Below, piece after piece: positions 26,813 through 35,665 of a stretch of DNA of 40,988 nt; the first letter of the stretch is position 1, and each line of letters begins with the position of its first letter. Origin of the DNA: an uncultured Victivallis sp. (lineage in GTDB: Bacteria; Verrucomicrobiota; Lentisphaeria; Victivallales; Victivallaceae); the NCBI GenBank assembly GCA_944389935.1, contig CALXOE010000033.1, forward strand, positions 1-40,988, in the 5' to 3' direction. The notes beneath the pieces are model-generated. The model searched no databases, was not told where the DNA came from, and saw only the letters and a program-made list of their open reading frames with translations. A program made the position numbers and the translations under genes.

Positions 26813-28303
26813 TTATCGGGTGGGGTCGAACGGGATCAGTTCACTGAGCGACTTGAGCTGGCCGCCGTATTCGGTCGGCAACGTGTCCGGATGCACGAGT
26901 GTCCCGCGCGCGGTGATGAAGAAGCAGGTTTTTTCCCGGTTGACCGTTGTGGTGCTGAACAGATATTTCAGGAGTGGAATCTCCATGAGAAACGGGATGC
27001 CGATCGTCTGTTCGACTTCGCTCTCCCGGCTCCAGCTTGCGAGCAGTTTTTCGCTTCCGGTGAGCAGATTGCAGTCTCCGGTCACCGTGCTGACTTCGGC
27101 GAGTTCCGCGCCGTAATTGTTGCGTTCGACCACGTCGGCGGTCCGGATGAGGTAGTGAAACGTTACAACCGCCTGGCGGGAAGAATCCTCTCCGGATGGG
27201 AGCCCGGTTCCGGCATCGGACGGTCCGCGCAGATTGATCCGGGGGGCGGAGATGGTCAGTGAGAGCGGCGGCGGTGGCTCGTCGGAATTCAACAGCGGGT
27301 TGGACGCTTCCGCTGCCGACTCCTGCGGTCGAAGCCCTCCTTTCATGCCGACGCCGGAGATCCCGACCTGCAGCTGATCGTTGTCCCGTTTGAAAATCGC
27401 CTGAGATTGAGGGGAAAATCCGGTGGAATAACTTTCGTTTTCGCTGTTGGCGACGGTCAAGGTCGCGCTGTTTGCGATGCTGGCCCTGCCGTTCTGTTCA
27501 AGCATGCGGATGAAACTCGCATCGAACTGCGGCGCGATGAGGAATCCTCCGAAGCCGCCCGAGGCCGCTGACAGCGCCGCAGTACCTGCCGAATCGAGGC
27601 TCATTGCATCATAACCGATTTGCAGCAGATCGAGTCCGGGGCCGTTGCGCCAGCTCAGATAGTCGATTCCGAGGTCGCGCAGCGTGCTTTCGCGCACCTC
27701 GTAGATCGTGAACACGAAATTGACCATCGGGACCGGCCGGTCGAGCCAGGCGAGGTATTTCATGAGATCGTTGCTTTTGTTGAAGTCATCTTTCCAGTAG
27801 ATCAGGTTTGTGGTGGCATCGTAGCCGACGAACGAGTCGACGCCGCCGTTGACACCGGTTCCGGTCATCACGTCGACCATGGTTTTCGCGGATCGGAATC
27901 GGGCCGGATAGACGCGCCGGGTGATTCCGGTGCCGCGGATCGGATCGCCCTGTCCCCGGCCGGTGATTCGGGAGGGACGGTCGAGTTTGGAGAGCATATC
28001 GTCGACATAGGGTATCAATCGGGCGGGACAGCTTACCGTAAGAAGTTGTTCATTTCCCGCCTTGTAGTTGATGCGGTTGACGGTCGACTGGGTATTGCTG
28101 CGTTTGAGAACTCCGAGAAGAAAGGGTGTGATATCGTCTGCTTTCAGGTAATTCAAGCGATAAACCCTGGAGGCCATGTACTCCTGTGCGTCGTCCTGGA
28201 CCAGCCGGATGGTCCGGGAGCTCTCCGGAGATGGAGGAGCGGCAGAGAGGAGGGTGGGCAGAGTGCCGGCGGCAATGGCGGCTGCCGTGAGAATCCATTT
28301 CAT
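26813..28303 (-). CDS. Secretin-like outer-membrane protein B
   Basis: Protein of 496 residues with a signal peptide (MKWILTAAAIAAGTLPTLLSAAP). It has two N-domain-like units (RVYRLNYLKADDITPFLLGVL, RVYPARFRSAKTMVDVMTG) and a secretin-like C-terminus (VFTIYEVRESTLRDLGIDYL, IGIPFLMEIPLLKYLFS). It shares the layout of the neighbouring secretin-like gene: both have a YExR...LGIDxxSW pattern in the middle. AAAGGAA precedes the start at 28303; the longer frame to 28423 starts without a site. The pair lies apart from the pilus-like operon and may form a hetero-oligomeric or alternative pore. Confidence 0.8.
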   Translation of the reverse strand: MKWILTAAAIAAGTLPTLLSAAPPSPESSRTIRLVQDDAQEYMASRVYRLNYLKADDITPFLLGVLKRSNTQSTVNRINYKAGNEQLLTVSCPARLIPYVDDMLSKLDRPSRITGRGQGDPIRGTGITRRVYPARFRSAKTMVDVMTGTGVNGGVDSFVGYDATTNLIYWKDDFNKSNDLMKYLAWLDRPVPMVNFVFTIYEVRESTLRDLGIDYLSWRNGPGLDLLQIGYDAMSLDSAGTAALSAASGGFGGFLIAPQFDASFIRMLEQNGRASIANSATLTVANSENESYSTGFSPQSQAIFKRDNDQLQVGISGVGMKGGLRPQESAAEASNPLLNSDEPPPPLSLTISAPRINLRGPSDAGTGLPSGEDSSRQAVVTFHYLIRTADVVERNNYGAELAEVSTVTGDCNLLTGSEKLLASWSRESEVEQTIGIPFLMEIPLLKYLFSTTTVNREKTCFFITARGTLVHPDTLPTEYGGQLKSLSELIPFDPTR

Positions 28304-28457
28304 GTGATGTTCCTTTCCTGTATGTCCGGGAGTGGTTCGGAATATAAGATATCCGCGTATTGTGAGCATATTGTAACACGGATGTTTGTTTTTTATTGCG
28401 GAATCGATTCCGGCAGATTGCATTTTCTGCGGCGGCTGCGGACTTGCAAATTCATGG

Positions 28458-28488
28458 TTGACCGTCTAAATTAAAGGATTACGGTCAA
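28458..28488. promoter_or_regulatory. Dyad upstream of the small exported protein
   Basis: TTGACCGT (28458-28465) and ACGGTCAA (28481-28488) are perfect 8-bp arms, 15 bases apart and about 25 bases before the gene start. It may be an operator. It lies between the minus-strand secretin-like gene and this plus-strand gene, so it could act on both. Confidence 0.45.
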
Positions 28489-28510
28489 AGACAACCAGAG
28501 GGAGACTCCC

Positions 28511-28918
28511 ATGAAGAAATTTTTCGTGACGTCCATGCTCGCGGCAGCGATACTTGCCGGGGGGATGGGGTGCAACACGTCGGTTGTGAAATCATTTCCG
28601 GCGGTCGAGGGGCAGACCAGTTCGACCGGAGCCCGCGTTCTTGCGAATCTCGAGGGAAGCAACTGGGGACTTTTTCTCTTCTATTATATTCCGCTCTGGA
28701 GCGGCAACCCGAACCGGCCGAACCGGCGTGATTACACCACATTCCGGAATCGGATTGAGAACAAATATACGGCCGGCATGCTTCGGGGGTGGGCCAGGCA
28801 GATGAAAGCGGATGTCGAGGACATTCAGATCACGGATTCGTCGACCGGTTTCTTTTCTCTGTGGATTCTGTGGCGGCGCAGTCAATCTGCGACGGCTGTT
28901 GCGGTCAAAAAGAAGTAA
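28511..28918 (+). CDS. Small exported protein, possible lipoprotein
   Basis: Protein of 135 residues with a signal peptide (MKKFFVTSMLAAAILAGGMG) ending in a cysteine. The lipobox is atypical, since GMGC lacks the usual leucine at -3. The rest has SNWGLFLFYYIPLWSGNP and ends in a run of positive residues after a hydrophobic segment (FFSLWILWRR). I do not know the function; it is likely an envelope protein. GAGGGAG upstream supports ATG 28511. Confidence 0.7.
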   Translation: MKKFFVTSMLAAAILAGGMGCNTSVVKSFPAVEGQTSSTGARVLANLEGSNWGLFLFYYIPLWSGNPNRPNRRDYTTFRNRIENKYTAGMLRGWARQMKADVEDIQITDSSTGFFSLWILWRRSQSATAVAVKKK

Positions 28919-29010
28919 CGCTTCGGATTTCCCAAGTAAAAAAACGATGAATCGCAGATGTTCAACGCCTTAAGGGTTGCAAAATGTTCGTGGGCGTGAT
29001 ATTTTTCTTA

Positions 29011-29038
29011 TTGACACTTCTTTGTCATGGCACATACT
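29011..29038 (+). promoter_or_regulatory. Candidate tpiA promoter
   Basis: A perfect TTGACA (29011-29016) is followed after 16 bases by CATACT (29033-29038), about 25 bases before the tpiA ATG. Confidence 0.5.
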
Positions 29039-29062
29039 TTATAAACGTAGAGAGGGAAGAAT

Positions 29063-29833
29063 ATGAGCCGTAAAGTCATTATCGCCGGAAACTGGAAGAT
29101 GAACAAGACCGCTGCCGAGGGGAAAGCGCTCGTGGAGGCGTTGAAAGGGCTGGTTGCCGATGTTCCCGCCGACAAGGCGGATATCGTTGTCTGCCCGCCG
29201 TTCACGACGATCGCCGCGGTTGGCGAAGCGATCAAAGGCAGCAACATCAAGCTCGGAGCGCAGAATATCCACTGGGCGGCGAACGGTGCTTTCACCGGTG
29301 AAATTTCCGCTGATATGCTCAAGGAGCTCGGCGTGGAATATGTGATCATCGGGCACAGCGAGCGCCGGCAGTATTTCGGTGAGACCGATGAGACGGTCAA
29401 CAAGCGTGTGAAAGCTGCGCTGGCGGCCGGTTTCACGCCGATTGTCTGCGTCGGTGAGATGCTCGAAGACCGTGAGTCCGGGAAAACGGAGAAAGTTCTG
29501 TTCACGCAGCTCGAAGGCGGACTCGCCGGTCTCAGCAAGGAGGAGATGGCGAAAGTCGTGATCGCCTACGAGCCGGTCTGGGCGATCGGCACCGGCAAGA
29601 CCGCGACGCCGGAGGTCGCGGAGGAGACCCACAATTTCATCCGCATGACGCTCAATGATATGTTCGGCCGTGAGATCGGCGAGGGTGTCCGCATTCAGTA
29701 CGGCGGGAGCATGAAAGCGGAGAATGCGAAAGAACTCGTTGCGCAGCGGAATATCGACGGCGGCCTGATCGGAGGAGCCGCTCTGGTTGCGGAGAGCTTC
29801 TCGAAGCTGATTCACAATGCCCTTCTCGGCTGA
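29063..29833 (+). CDS. tpiA: Triosephosphate isomerase
   Basis: Interconverts dihydroxyacetone phosphate and glyceraldehyde-3-phosphate in glycolysis. The protein is 256 residues, full length. Catalytic residues are visible: K12 in AGNWKMNK, H98 in IIGHSERRQYF and E170 in AYEPVWAIGTG; the phosphate-binding IQYGGSMKAEN and GGLIGGAAL close the barrel. GAGAGGGAAG precedes ATG 29063. It lies about 8 kb from pgk and directly upstream of secG, an arrangement seen in several bacterial groups. Confidence 0.98.
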   Translation: MSRKVIIAGNWKMNKTAAEGKALVEALKGLVADVPADKADIVVCPPFTTIAAVGEAIKGSNIKLGAQNIHWAANGAFTGEISADMLKELGVEYVIIGHSERRQYFGETDETVNKRVKAALAAGFTPIVCVGEMLEDRESGKTEKVLFTQLEGGLAGLSKEEMAKVVIAYEPVWAIGTGKTATPEVAEETHNFIRMTLNDMFGREIGEGVRIQYGGSMKAENAKELVAQRNIDGGLIGGAALVAESFSKLIHNALLG

Positions 29834-29892
29834 TTTTTCCGGTTTTTTGGAAAAATAATTGATAATATTAGTGCTGTTTCTGAAAAAAGGGG

Positions 29893-29921
29893 TTGACTTT
29901 TTCTTTGATGAGCGCTAATGT
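29893..29921 (+). promoter_or_regulatory. Candidate secG promoter
   Basis: TTGACT (29893-29898) and TAATGT (29916-29921) are 17 bases apart, about 85 bases before secG. Confidence 0.45.
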
Positions 29922-30005
29922 TAGACCGGACCCGGAATGGGGAACACGGGGAGTCCTGTGTTCCCGCATTCCGAAAGCAACGAAGAAAAATAAGGCGCGA
30001 TTGAC

Positions 30006-30389
30006 ATGATCGTATTTCTGTACGTGCTGGTGGCGATTATTTCGCTGCTGGTGATCGGGATCATTCTGATCCAGCCGTCGAAGTCCGGCGGGATGGGTGC
30101 CGCGTTCGGCGGAATCGGCGAGTCGGTGTTCGGCGCGCAGGTAGGCAGCCATCTGACCAAGGCGACGGTCATTATGACGGGGATATTTTTCCTGCTCGCT
30201 CTGGTGCTGGCGGCGCTGATCGGGCATGGGTACCGCGGCGGGAGCTCGATATCCGGAGTGACAAGTCAGTTGGAAAGCCCCGTGGTGCTGGAAGATGCTG
30301 GAGTCGCTGAGACGACGGTAACGGCGGCGCCGGTTGCCGAGGAAAAACCCGCGGCGGAAGCGCCGACGACGAGTGAACAACAGAAGTAG
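30006..30389 (+). CDS. secG: Preprotein translocase subunit SecG
   Basis: Inner-membrane subunit of the SecYEG channel that aids protein export. The protein is 127 residues with two membrane segments: MIVFLYVLVAIISLLVIGII and TVIMTGIFFLLALVLAALIG. Between them lies the hallmark QPSKSGGMGAAFGG loop. A Thr/Ala/Glu-rich tail of about 45 residues makes it longer than the minimal family form. The Amuc_1102-like gene starts 24 bases later, so secG may lead into the pilus-like operon. Confidence 0.95.
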   Translation: MIVFLYVLVAIISLLVIGIILIQPSKSGGMGAAFGGIGESVFGAQVGSHLTKATVIMTGIFFLLALVLAALIGHGYRGGSSISGVTSQLESPVVLEDAGVAETTVTAAPVAEEKPAAEAPTTSEQQK

Positions 30390-30413
30390 TGGAGTTTGCG
30401 GGGAAGTTTTCGT

Positions 30414-31103
30414 ATGAAAAAGTGGCTGTTACTGGTCGGTCTGGTCGCGCTGTTTCTCTCTGAGGCGGCGATGGCTGCGGATGATTTCTTTACGAAAATC
30501 AAGATCAACTTGAGTTCGAGCCATGCTCCGAACATCCGGAACTCCAGCAATGCTACTGTGTCTGCCAGTGCCTCCTGGCGGAATAAATGGTTGATTATCG
30601 CCGTGGATTATACGCCGGTGGCACCGAAGAGTATGCGGAACGCCTGGATCAATGATGTGGAAATGAGAGTGCGAGCCGTCTTCAACGGGCAGAGTGACGG
30701 CAAAACCCAGGCGTTTTACTTTTCCGGGAGCAGTTTGTTCTGGACGATTCCGCTGGACAATCGCAAACACATTGCGACGATGATGATTCCCCCGCAGCTT
30801 CTGGATCGTTATCTCCCGAGCGGGGGGAGTGCCAGTACGGTTAATCTCGGCAACACTTTTACGATTGAAGTGCTGTTTTTGAATCGGGCCGGCGTGGTGA
30901 TCGGCCGCGGTTATTACGGTCGGCGCGGTTTGTCTGATGAAGAGTATGCGAATTATTTCTCGAAGCTCAGTGGAGCCGCCACCGAGATTTCCGGGGCGAT
31001 TCTGCCCCGCAATGAAACGCCCTGGGCCTTCATGGACATTGACGACTACGATCTGCTCAAGTCGGGAGGCGCGGCGCAGCAGAGTGTAGGAAACAATCAA
31101 TAA
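30414..31103 (+). CDS. Amuc_1102-like pilus-system protein
   Basis: Exported protein of about 229 residues with a signal peptide (MKKWLLLVGLVALFLSEAAMA). The mature part looks beta-rich (WRNKWLIIAVDYTPVAPKSM, VEMRVRAVFNGQ, NTFTIEVLFLNRAGVVIGRGYY). I assign it to the Amuc_1102-like group mainly from position: it precedes a PilM-type gene in a cluster laid out like Amuc_1098-1102 of Akkermansia. Sequence similarity alone would not prove it. Its job within the system is unknown. ATG 30414 gives a clean signal peptide; the longer reading from 30396 adds six residues. Confidence 0.65.
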   Translation: MKKWLLLVGLVALFLSEAAMAADDFFTKIKINLSSSHAPNIRNSSNATVSASASWRNKWLIIAVDYTPVAPKSMRNAWINDVEMRVRAVFNGQSDGKTQAFYFSGSSLFWTIPLDNRKHIATMMIPPQLLDRYLPSGGSASTVNLGNTFTIEVLFLNRAGVVIGRGYYGRRGLSDEEYANYFSKLSGAATEISGAILPRNETPWAFMDIDDYDLLKSGGAAQQSVGNNQ

Positions 31104-31166
31104 GTTTTATTATAACAACGGTGCCGGGATGCCATCCGGTGCGGAACATGTGGAACAATCATTAAA

Positions 31167-32990
31167 ATGCCAAAAGAGAACACGGTTTTGACGATTGACG
31201 TCGGCGGCGACAGCTTGAAGATGGCCGAATTCGTCTTTCCGCCGGGCGGGGCGATCGTGCTTCGCAAGTTCGCGTTTCGCAAGCTGGAAGAACGGGAGGG
31301 GGAGGAATCCTCGTTTGCCCAGACTTATCTTGAGATGCTTGCGGAGAATAACTTTACTGCGAAACAGGTTCGGCTTTCGTTATCCGGTCAGTCCTCTTTC
31401 TCGCGATTGAGCAAACTTCCGCTGCTTCTCGGCAACAAGAGTGCGATTTCCCGGATTGTGGAGTATGAGGCTCGGCAGACGGTTCCGTATGCGATGAGCG
31501 AAGTGGTCTGGGATTATCAGTTGATCCGGCACGCCTGGTCAGATCTCCGCAGTGAGATGCAGGAGGATGGCAGCACGATTGAGATTTCCGAGGACCACGA
31601 GGAGTACGAGGCGCTGTTTGTCGCAGTCAAGACGGATCAGATTGTTCGCTATACCGATGTGATCGAGGATTCCGGGAAGAAGATTCTCTCGGTGGAAATC
31701 GCTCCGGTCGCGTTGTTCAACGCAGCGAAGGGAACGCAGTTGCGCGATGACGAGTGCGCATTGATTCTGAATATCGGCGGTCGCGGTTCCAACTTGATGA
31801 TCTCCGACCAGAACCGGGTGTTCATCCGGCCGATTCCGATTGGCGGAGACACCATTACGCAGCAGGTTGCCAAAGAGTTCGGCATCGGTTTTACCGAGGC
31901 GGAGGATCTGAAGCACCGGCACGGTTTTGTCGCGCTCGGAGGAGCCTACGAGGAGCCGGAGTCCGAGGTTGCGGCAACGATTTCAAAGATTGCCCGAAAC
32001 GTCATGACACGTCTCCATGGGGAAGTGAGCCGCTCGATCAACGTGTGGCGTTCTCAGCACGGCGGGCATCAGCCGAGTCGGATTCTGCTTGCGGGCGGAG
32101 GCTCCACCATGTTGTATATCACAGATTTTTTCAATGAGAAACTGCGACTGCCGGTGGAGTATCTGAACACGTTCGGGGCGATTACGATTGATGAGAGCGT
32201 GGATAAGGAGGCACTTCAGGCGATTGCACCGATGTTCCAGGAGATGATCGGCATGAGTCTGCGCAGCGTGACGCAGTGCCCGATCAACATTTCCCTGATT
32301 CCGGCCTCGATCCGGAACCAGGTGGAACTGAACCGCAAGAAACCCTACTTTTATATTTCGGCATTTTCTCTGATCGCCTGTCTGGTGATTTTCTCTTACG
32401 GTGTTCACAAGCGTTTGAACTTCGACCGGCAGCGGGTGGAACGGGTGCAGGTCGAGGTGGATAAGACCAATCAGAAAGTCAAGCAGGTGGATGGTCTGTA
32501 CGGGCAGTTGAATTCAGCCAAAAGTTCTTTTGAAGAGCCGCTGCAGTTCCTGCAGGATCGCGGAAAATGGACCAATATGCTGACGGAACTCGAACAGAAA
32601 ATGCCCGATACGATGTGGGTTGCAAGTCTTGAGGGGATCGGAGACGAGGTCCCCGCGGATGACAGTTCGAGCAGCAGTGGGTCCGGCGGACTCGGTGGTT
32701 TCGGCGGAGGGATGCCGTTTGGTCCCATGGGAGAGATGGGCGGACCTGATTCCAATCTTCCGCCCTCTCCGGCAGATCTCACGGAAGTCAAGCAGCTCCG
32801 TCTGATTGGTTATACCCTGATCATGGGGACAAATCTTCTGGAAGAGCAGTTTTTGAAGCAGCTGAAAGATTCCAAGTTTTTTGAAGATGTGGAGGGTGGT
32901 TCTTCCCTGGTGAAGTTCACTCCGGAGAAAGAGTACAATCTGAGCTCTTTCGAGATTCTGGTGAAACTTAAGGAACCGATCAGGAAATAG
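31167..32990 (+). CDS. PilM-PilN fusion protein (Amuc_1101-like)
   Basis: Protein of 607 residues that joins two pilus-assembly parts. Residues 1 to about 370 are an actin-fold PilM-like domain with the ATP-binding motifs TIDVGGDSLKMAE, LILNIGGRGSNLMI and ILLAGGGSTMLY. A membrane segment at about 391-411 (YFYISAFSLIACLVIFSYGV) leads to a periplasmic PilN-like part with a coil and a ferredoxin-type end. A Ser/Gly/Met-rich stretch (about 497-530) interrupts the PilN part. PilM and PilN are usually separate genes that form an inner-membrane platform. The preceding 63 bp contain a small hairpin but no clear promoter. Confidence 0.85.
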   Translation: MPKENTVLTIDVGGDSLKMAEFVFPPGGAIVLRKFAFRKLEEREGEESSFAQTYLEMLAENNFTAKQVRLSLSGQSSFSRLSKLPLLLGNKSAISRIVEYEARQTVPYAMSEVVWDYQLIRHAWSDLRSEMQEDGSTIEISEDHEEYEALFVAVKTDQIVRYTDVIEDSGKKILSVEIAPVALFNAAKGTQLRDDECALILNIGGRGSNLMISDQNRVFIRPIPIGGDTITQQVAKEFGIGFTEAEDLKHRHGFVALGGAYEEPESEVAATISKIARNVMTRLHGEVSRSINVWRSQHGGHQPSRILLAGGGSTMLYITDFFNEKLRLPVEYLNTFGAITIDESVDKEALQAIAPMFQEMIGMSLRSVTQCPINISLIPASIRNQVELNRKKPYFYISAFSLIACLVIFSYGVHKRLNFDRQRVERVQVEVDKTNQKVKQVDGLYGQLNSAKSSFEEPLQFLQDRGKWTNMLTELEQKMPDTMWVASLEGIGDEVPADDSSSSSGSGGLGGFGGGMPFGPMGEMGGPDSNLPPSPADLTEVKQLRLIGYTLIMGTNLLEEQFLKQLKDSKFFEDVEGGSSLVKFTPEKEYNLSSFEILVKLKEPIRK

Positions 32991-33004
32991 GACGGAGAAC
33001 GACA

Positions 33005-34327
33005 GTGAATAGATTTGTAAAAAACAATTTGGTGCTGATAATCGTCCTCGGAATTTCCCTTGTTGTGACGATCGGGCTTCTGGTCTGGACGACAATGCAG
33101 TATCTGCAGATGTGGCAGTACATTACCCAGACGGAAAATCTGCGGGAAGAGATTGCGAATCTGATCAAGAAGACCCCGGCTCCGGTTGAGGGGAATATTC
33201 CTCTCATTGAGACGGACAAGAAATTGTATGAGCGGGTAGCGGAACAGATTCGCAAACCGTTCGGACACCCGTTGCAGCCGGCGTTGGATCAGTTTATATC
33301 CGTATTGCGTCGCACGAACGGTGAGGAAGTTTCTCTTGAGAAGTTCAAGGAGGAGTTCATTGCGGAATGGACAAAGAGCGATGTGTTCGCCCAGCAGGAG
33401 ATGAATTACAAACTTTTTCAGCGCAATAACTTCCGCAACTGGGATGAGGCGATGCAGGCGTTTCGTTCTGTGGCGGAAAAAGCGACGGCTGAGCCGATCA
33501 ACGAGGGGAATATTGATGAAATTTTCCGCAGTTCGCTCGGTGTTCAGCGCAAGCTCGGCGGGAAACCGGAAAATCTCCTGCTGATGATGACGAATTTCCG
33601 GGATGGCATGCTGGCGCTTACGAAAGACAAAATTCAGTTCGATTCGGAAGAGGCGACCTATTTCTCGTTTTCGTTCACGGATATCGGGACCGGGGTTGCT
33701 CCGACGTCGGATGGTGCTCCGGGAGGCAGTTCGAGCGGCTATCTGCTCGAGGATTATCCGATGATCGCGCAGCACTGGGAGATTCTCAGTGATATCGTAA
33801 AGCGTTCGACGGAATCCGGCATTCAGAGTTTTGTTTCATTCCGCAAGCGTGGCATTCAGCCGGAGAAAACCGGAAGTTTCGACGTGTTCCATTATTCGAT
33901 CGAGGTGACCGGGACAATGGAGAGCATTCGCAAGTTTGTGGGAATTCTCGATCAGGCCTATCATGATAACCGCGTTTATGTGGTACGAAGCGTGTTTCTC
34001 TATCAGCTTGAGGACGATGCGCTGCCGTTGGTGAATCCGGAGGTCGCTGCGGCGAAAGAGGCGACTGAGGAGCAGCAGAGGTCTTCGCGCGAAATGTATC
34101 AGCCTCGCCGCGGCGGTCGTCGAGGAGGTTTCCGGACTCAGGAGAGCGATGAGGAGCGTCTGGCGCGGGAGAATGCGGAGCGCCAGGCTCGTGAAATTGC
34201 TGAACGGGAAAAGAGTTTGCCGTACTATCACCGGAGTGGATACGGAGTGCCGGTTGTAGGCCGGAACGGGCTTTGCCGTGCGATTATCGATGTGGAATAT
34301 ATCATGGAATCCGGCAGCGGAATTTAG
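33005..34327 (+). CDS. Amuc_1100-like PilO-type inner-membrane protein
   Basis: Protein of 440 residues with one N-terminal membrane segment (NNLVLIIVLGISLVVTIGLL), then a coil and a PilO-like periplasmic region. FDVFHYSIEVTGTMESIRKFVGILD resembles the ferredoxin-like domain that PilO and Amuc_1100 share. The Arg/Glu-rich stretch at about 355-410 is likely disordered. In Akkermansia, Amuc_1100 is an outer-surface protein that signals through TLR2; that activity cannot be inferred here. The gene sits 14 bases after the PilM-PilN gene, as expected for the PilN-PilO pair. The start GTG at 33005 follows GGAGAA. Confidence 0.75.
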   Translation: MNRFVKNNLVLIIVLGISLVVTIGLLVWTTMQYLQMWQYITQTENLREEIANLIKKTPAPVEGNIPLIETDKKLYERVAEQIRKPFGHPLQPALDQFISVLRRTNGEEVSLEKFKEEFIAEWTKSDVFAQQEMNYKLFQRNNFRNWDEAMQAFRSVAEKATAEPINEGNIDEIFRSSLGVQRKLGGKPENLLLMMTNFRDGMLALTKDKIQFDSEEATYFSFSFTDIGTGVAPTSDGAPGGSSSGYLLEDYPMIAQHWEILSDIVKRSTESGIQSFVSFRKRGIQPEKTGSFDVFHYSIEVTGTMESIRKFVGILDQAYHDNRVYVVRSVFLYQLEDDALPLVNPEVAAAKEATEEQQRSSREMYQPRRGGRRGGFRTQESDEERLARENAERQAREIAEREKSLPYYHRSGYGVPVVGRNGLCRAIIDVEYIMESGSGI

Positions 34328-34345
34328 TGAAAGCGGAGGTTTATT

Positions 34346-35596
34346 TTGGATATTCTGAAGAAACACTACGAAAAGCTGATTCTGCTTTTGCTTCTGTTGA
34401 TTTTCATCGGCCTCATGTTTCACGTGTTGAGCATCGTGCAGCAGACAAGCGAGATTCAGGATCATCATCTCCAGATTCCGACGCGGCAGCCGGATTACCA
34501 GACGCATGATCCGAATGCGTCCACGTTCGATGTGCCGAGAATTTTCAAGGAGACGAGCTTGAGCTGGGTGAATCCCGGGTCGCGCTCCGGATCTGATAAC
34601 GGTATTTACACGGATCTGGCCTATGTATTCAAGATTGTGAAGTGTCCGTTCTGCGGAAAATTGATTCCCCGCAAATATATGGATGATATGCTGGTCTGTC
34701 CGTTTTGCAACAATGCTGCGGAAAATGGCGATAAATTCGTCAAGCCGCCTGCTGACATCATCGTTCCGGCGATTCCGGATGAGATTCGTCGTGAATATGG
34801 ACTTGATTCCAATGATCCGGACAGCGATTTCTACGATATTGACGGCGATGGTTTTTCAAACGTCTATGAATATATGATGCACACGGACATGGGCAATGTG
34901 CGCAATCACCCGCCGCTCTGGCATCGGCTGCGTGTGATCGAGGTCGGCCGTATTGCCCTGCCGATTAAACTGGTCAGCGTGAATACGATGGACAGCGATG
35001 ATCCGAAGCAGTGGGAGCTGAGAATCGACGCGAACGGCATGAGCAGCTTTTACATGATTGGAACGGAGCTTGAAGTTGACGGACGGTTTTTCATGATCGA
35101 AAGCGTCGACCGCCAGGCGGGCGCCGGGCCGGATAAGAAAGATCTGTTTGCCATCAATCTCAAGGAGATGAACGGCGATCTGAAGCTGAAACTCGCAATG
35201 GGCGGAGTGCTCCGGTCGTTTTCCGACAAGGCCGTTCTGCAGGATATCTCGAACAAGCGGCAGTATACGGTTATGGTCGGGGATTCGCTCAGCGTCGGAG
35301 ACCGTCGGACCGGGAGCGAGAGCTACCGGGTCAAGGAGTTCGATGCGAAAGAGGGTACGGTGCTTCTTGAGATTCCGTCGAAATCGGAGAATTCGACGGA
35401 GGATGAAAATGGTACAAAGATGCTTGTTACCGGTTCCGGTCGCATTCCGCCGGCCCTGATGGTCAAGGTTCCGCCGGCCCGGGATGAGATGCAGGAAGGC
35501 TATCCTCCCTATGGGAATCCCGGTTACGGGAATCCCGGTTACAGGAATCCCGGTTACAGGAATCCCGGTTACAGGAATCCCGGAATGAGAAGATAA
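34346..35596 (+). CDS. Amuc_1099-like protein with zinc-ribbon and Ca-loop motifs
   Basis: Protein of 416 residues with an N-terminal membrane segment (KLILLLLLLIFIGLMFHVLS). Four cysteines at 100, 103, 118 and 121 in CPFCGK and CPFCNN form a zinc-ribbon-like pair, unusual for a periplasmic domain. Residues 157-172 (DPDSDFYDIDGDGFSN) look like a calcium-binding loop of the thrombospondin-3 or EF type. The C-terminus has five GYxNP repeats. The start is TTG 34346, preceded by GCGGAGG at good spacing; no ATG is near. Placed between the PilO-like gene and the secretins, it resembles a PilP-type link between inner-membrane and outer-membrane parts. Assignment to Amuc_1099 is by position. Confidence 0.7.
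   Translation: MDILKKHYEKLILLLLLLIFIGLMFHVLSIVQQTSEIQDHHLQIPTRQPDYQTHDPNASTFDVPRIFKETSLSWVNPGSRSGSDNGIYTDLAYVFKIVKCPFCGKLIPRKYMDDMLVCPFCNNAAENGDKFVKPPADIIVPAIPDEIRREYGLDSNDPDSDFYDIDGDGFSNVYEYMMHTDMGNVRNHPPLWHRLRVIEVGRIALPIKLVSVNTMDSDDPKQWELRIDANGMSSFYMIGTELEVDGRFFMIESVDRQAGAGPDKKDLFAINLKEMNGDLKLKLAMGGVLRSFSDKAVLQDISNKRQYTVMVGDSLSVGDRRTGSESYRVKEFDAKEGTVLLEIPSKSENSTEDENGTKMLVTGSGRIPPALMVKVPPARDEMQEGYPPYGNPGYGNPGYRNPGYRNPGYRNPGMRR
35510..35584 (+). repeat. Five 15-bp tandem repeats (YxNPG coding)
   Basis: Five in-frame copies of a 15-bp unit (TACAGGAATCCCGGT in three copies, with one or two variant bases in the others) encode YGNPG or YRNPG near the end of the Amuc_1099-like gene. A unit of three codons times five can change copy number without a frameshift. 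Confidence 0.9.
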
Positions 35597-35665
35597 GTGT
35601 AAAATTTCAAAAGTTGGAATTCAGAGATAGATCGATCGATTAACAAATTAAGGTAGACAACGAGC

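Noticed and set aside
29834..29855. TTTTTCC/GGAAAAA stem after tpiA as a terminator
   Set aside because: The stem is mostly A-T and is followed by a mixed AT stretch rather than a T-run.
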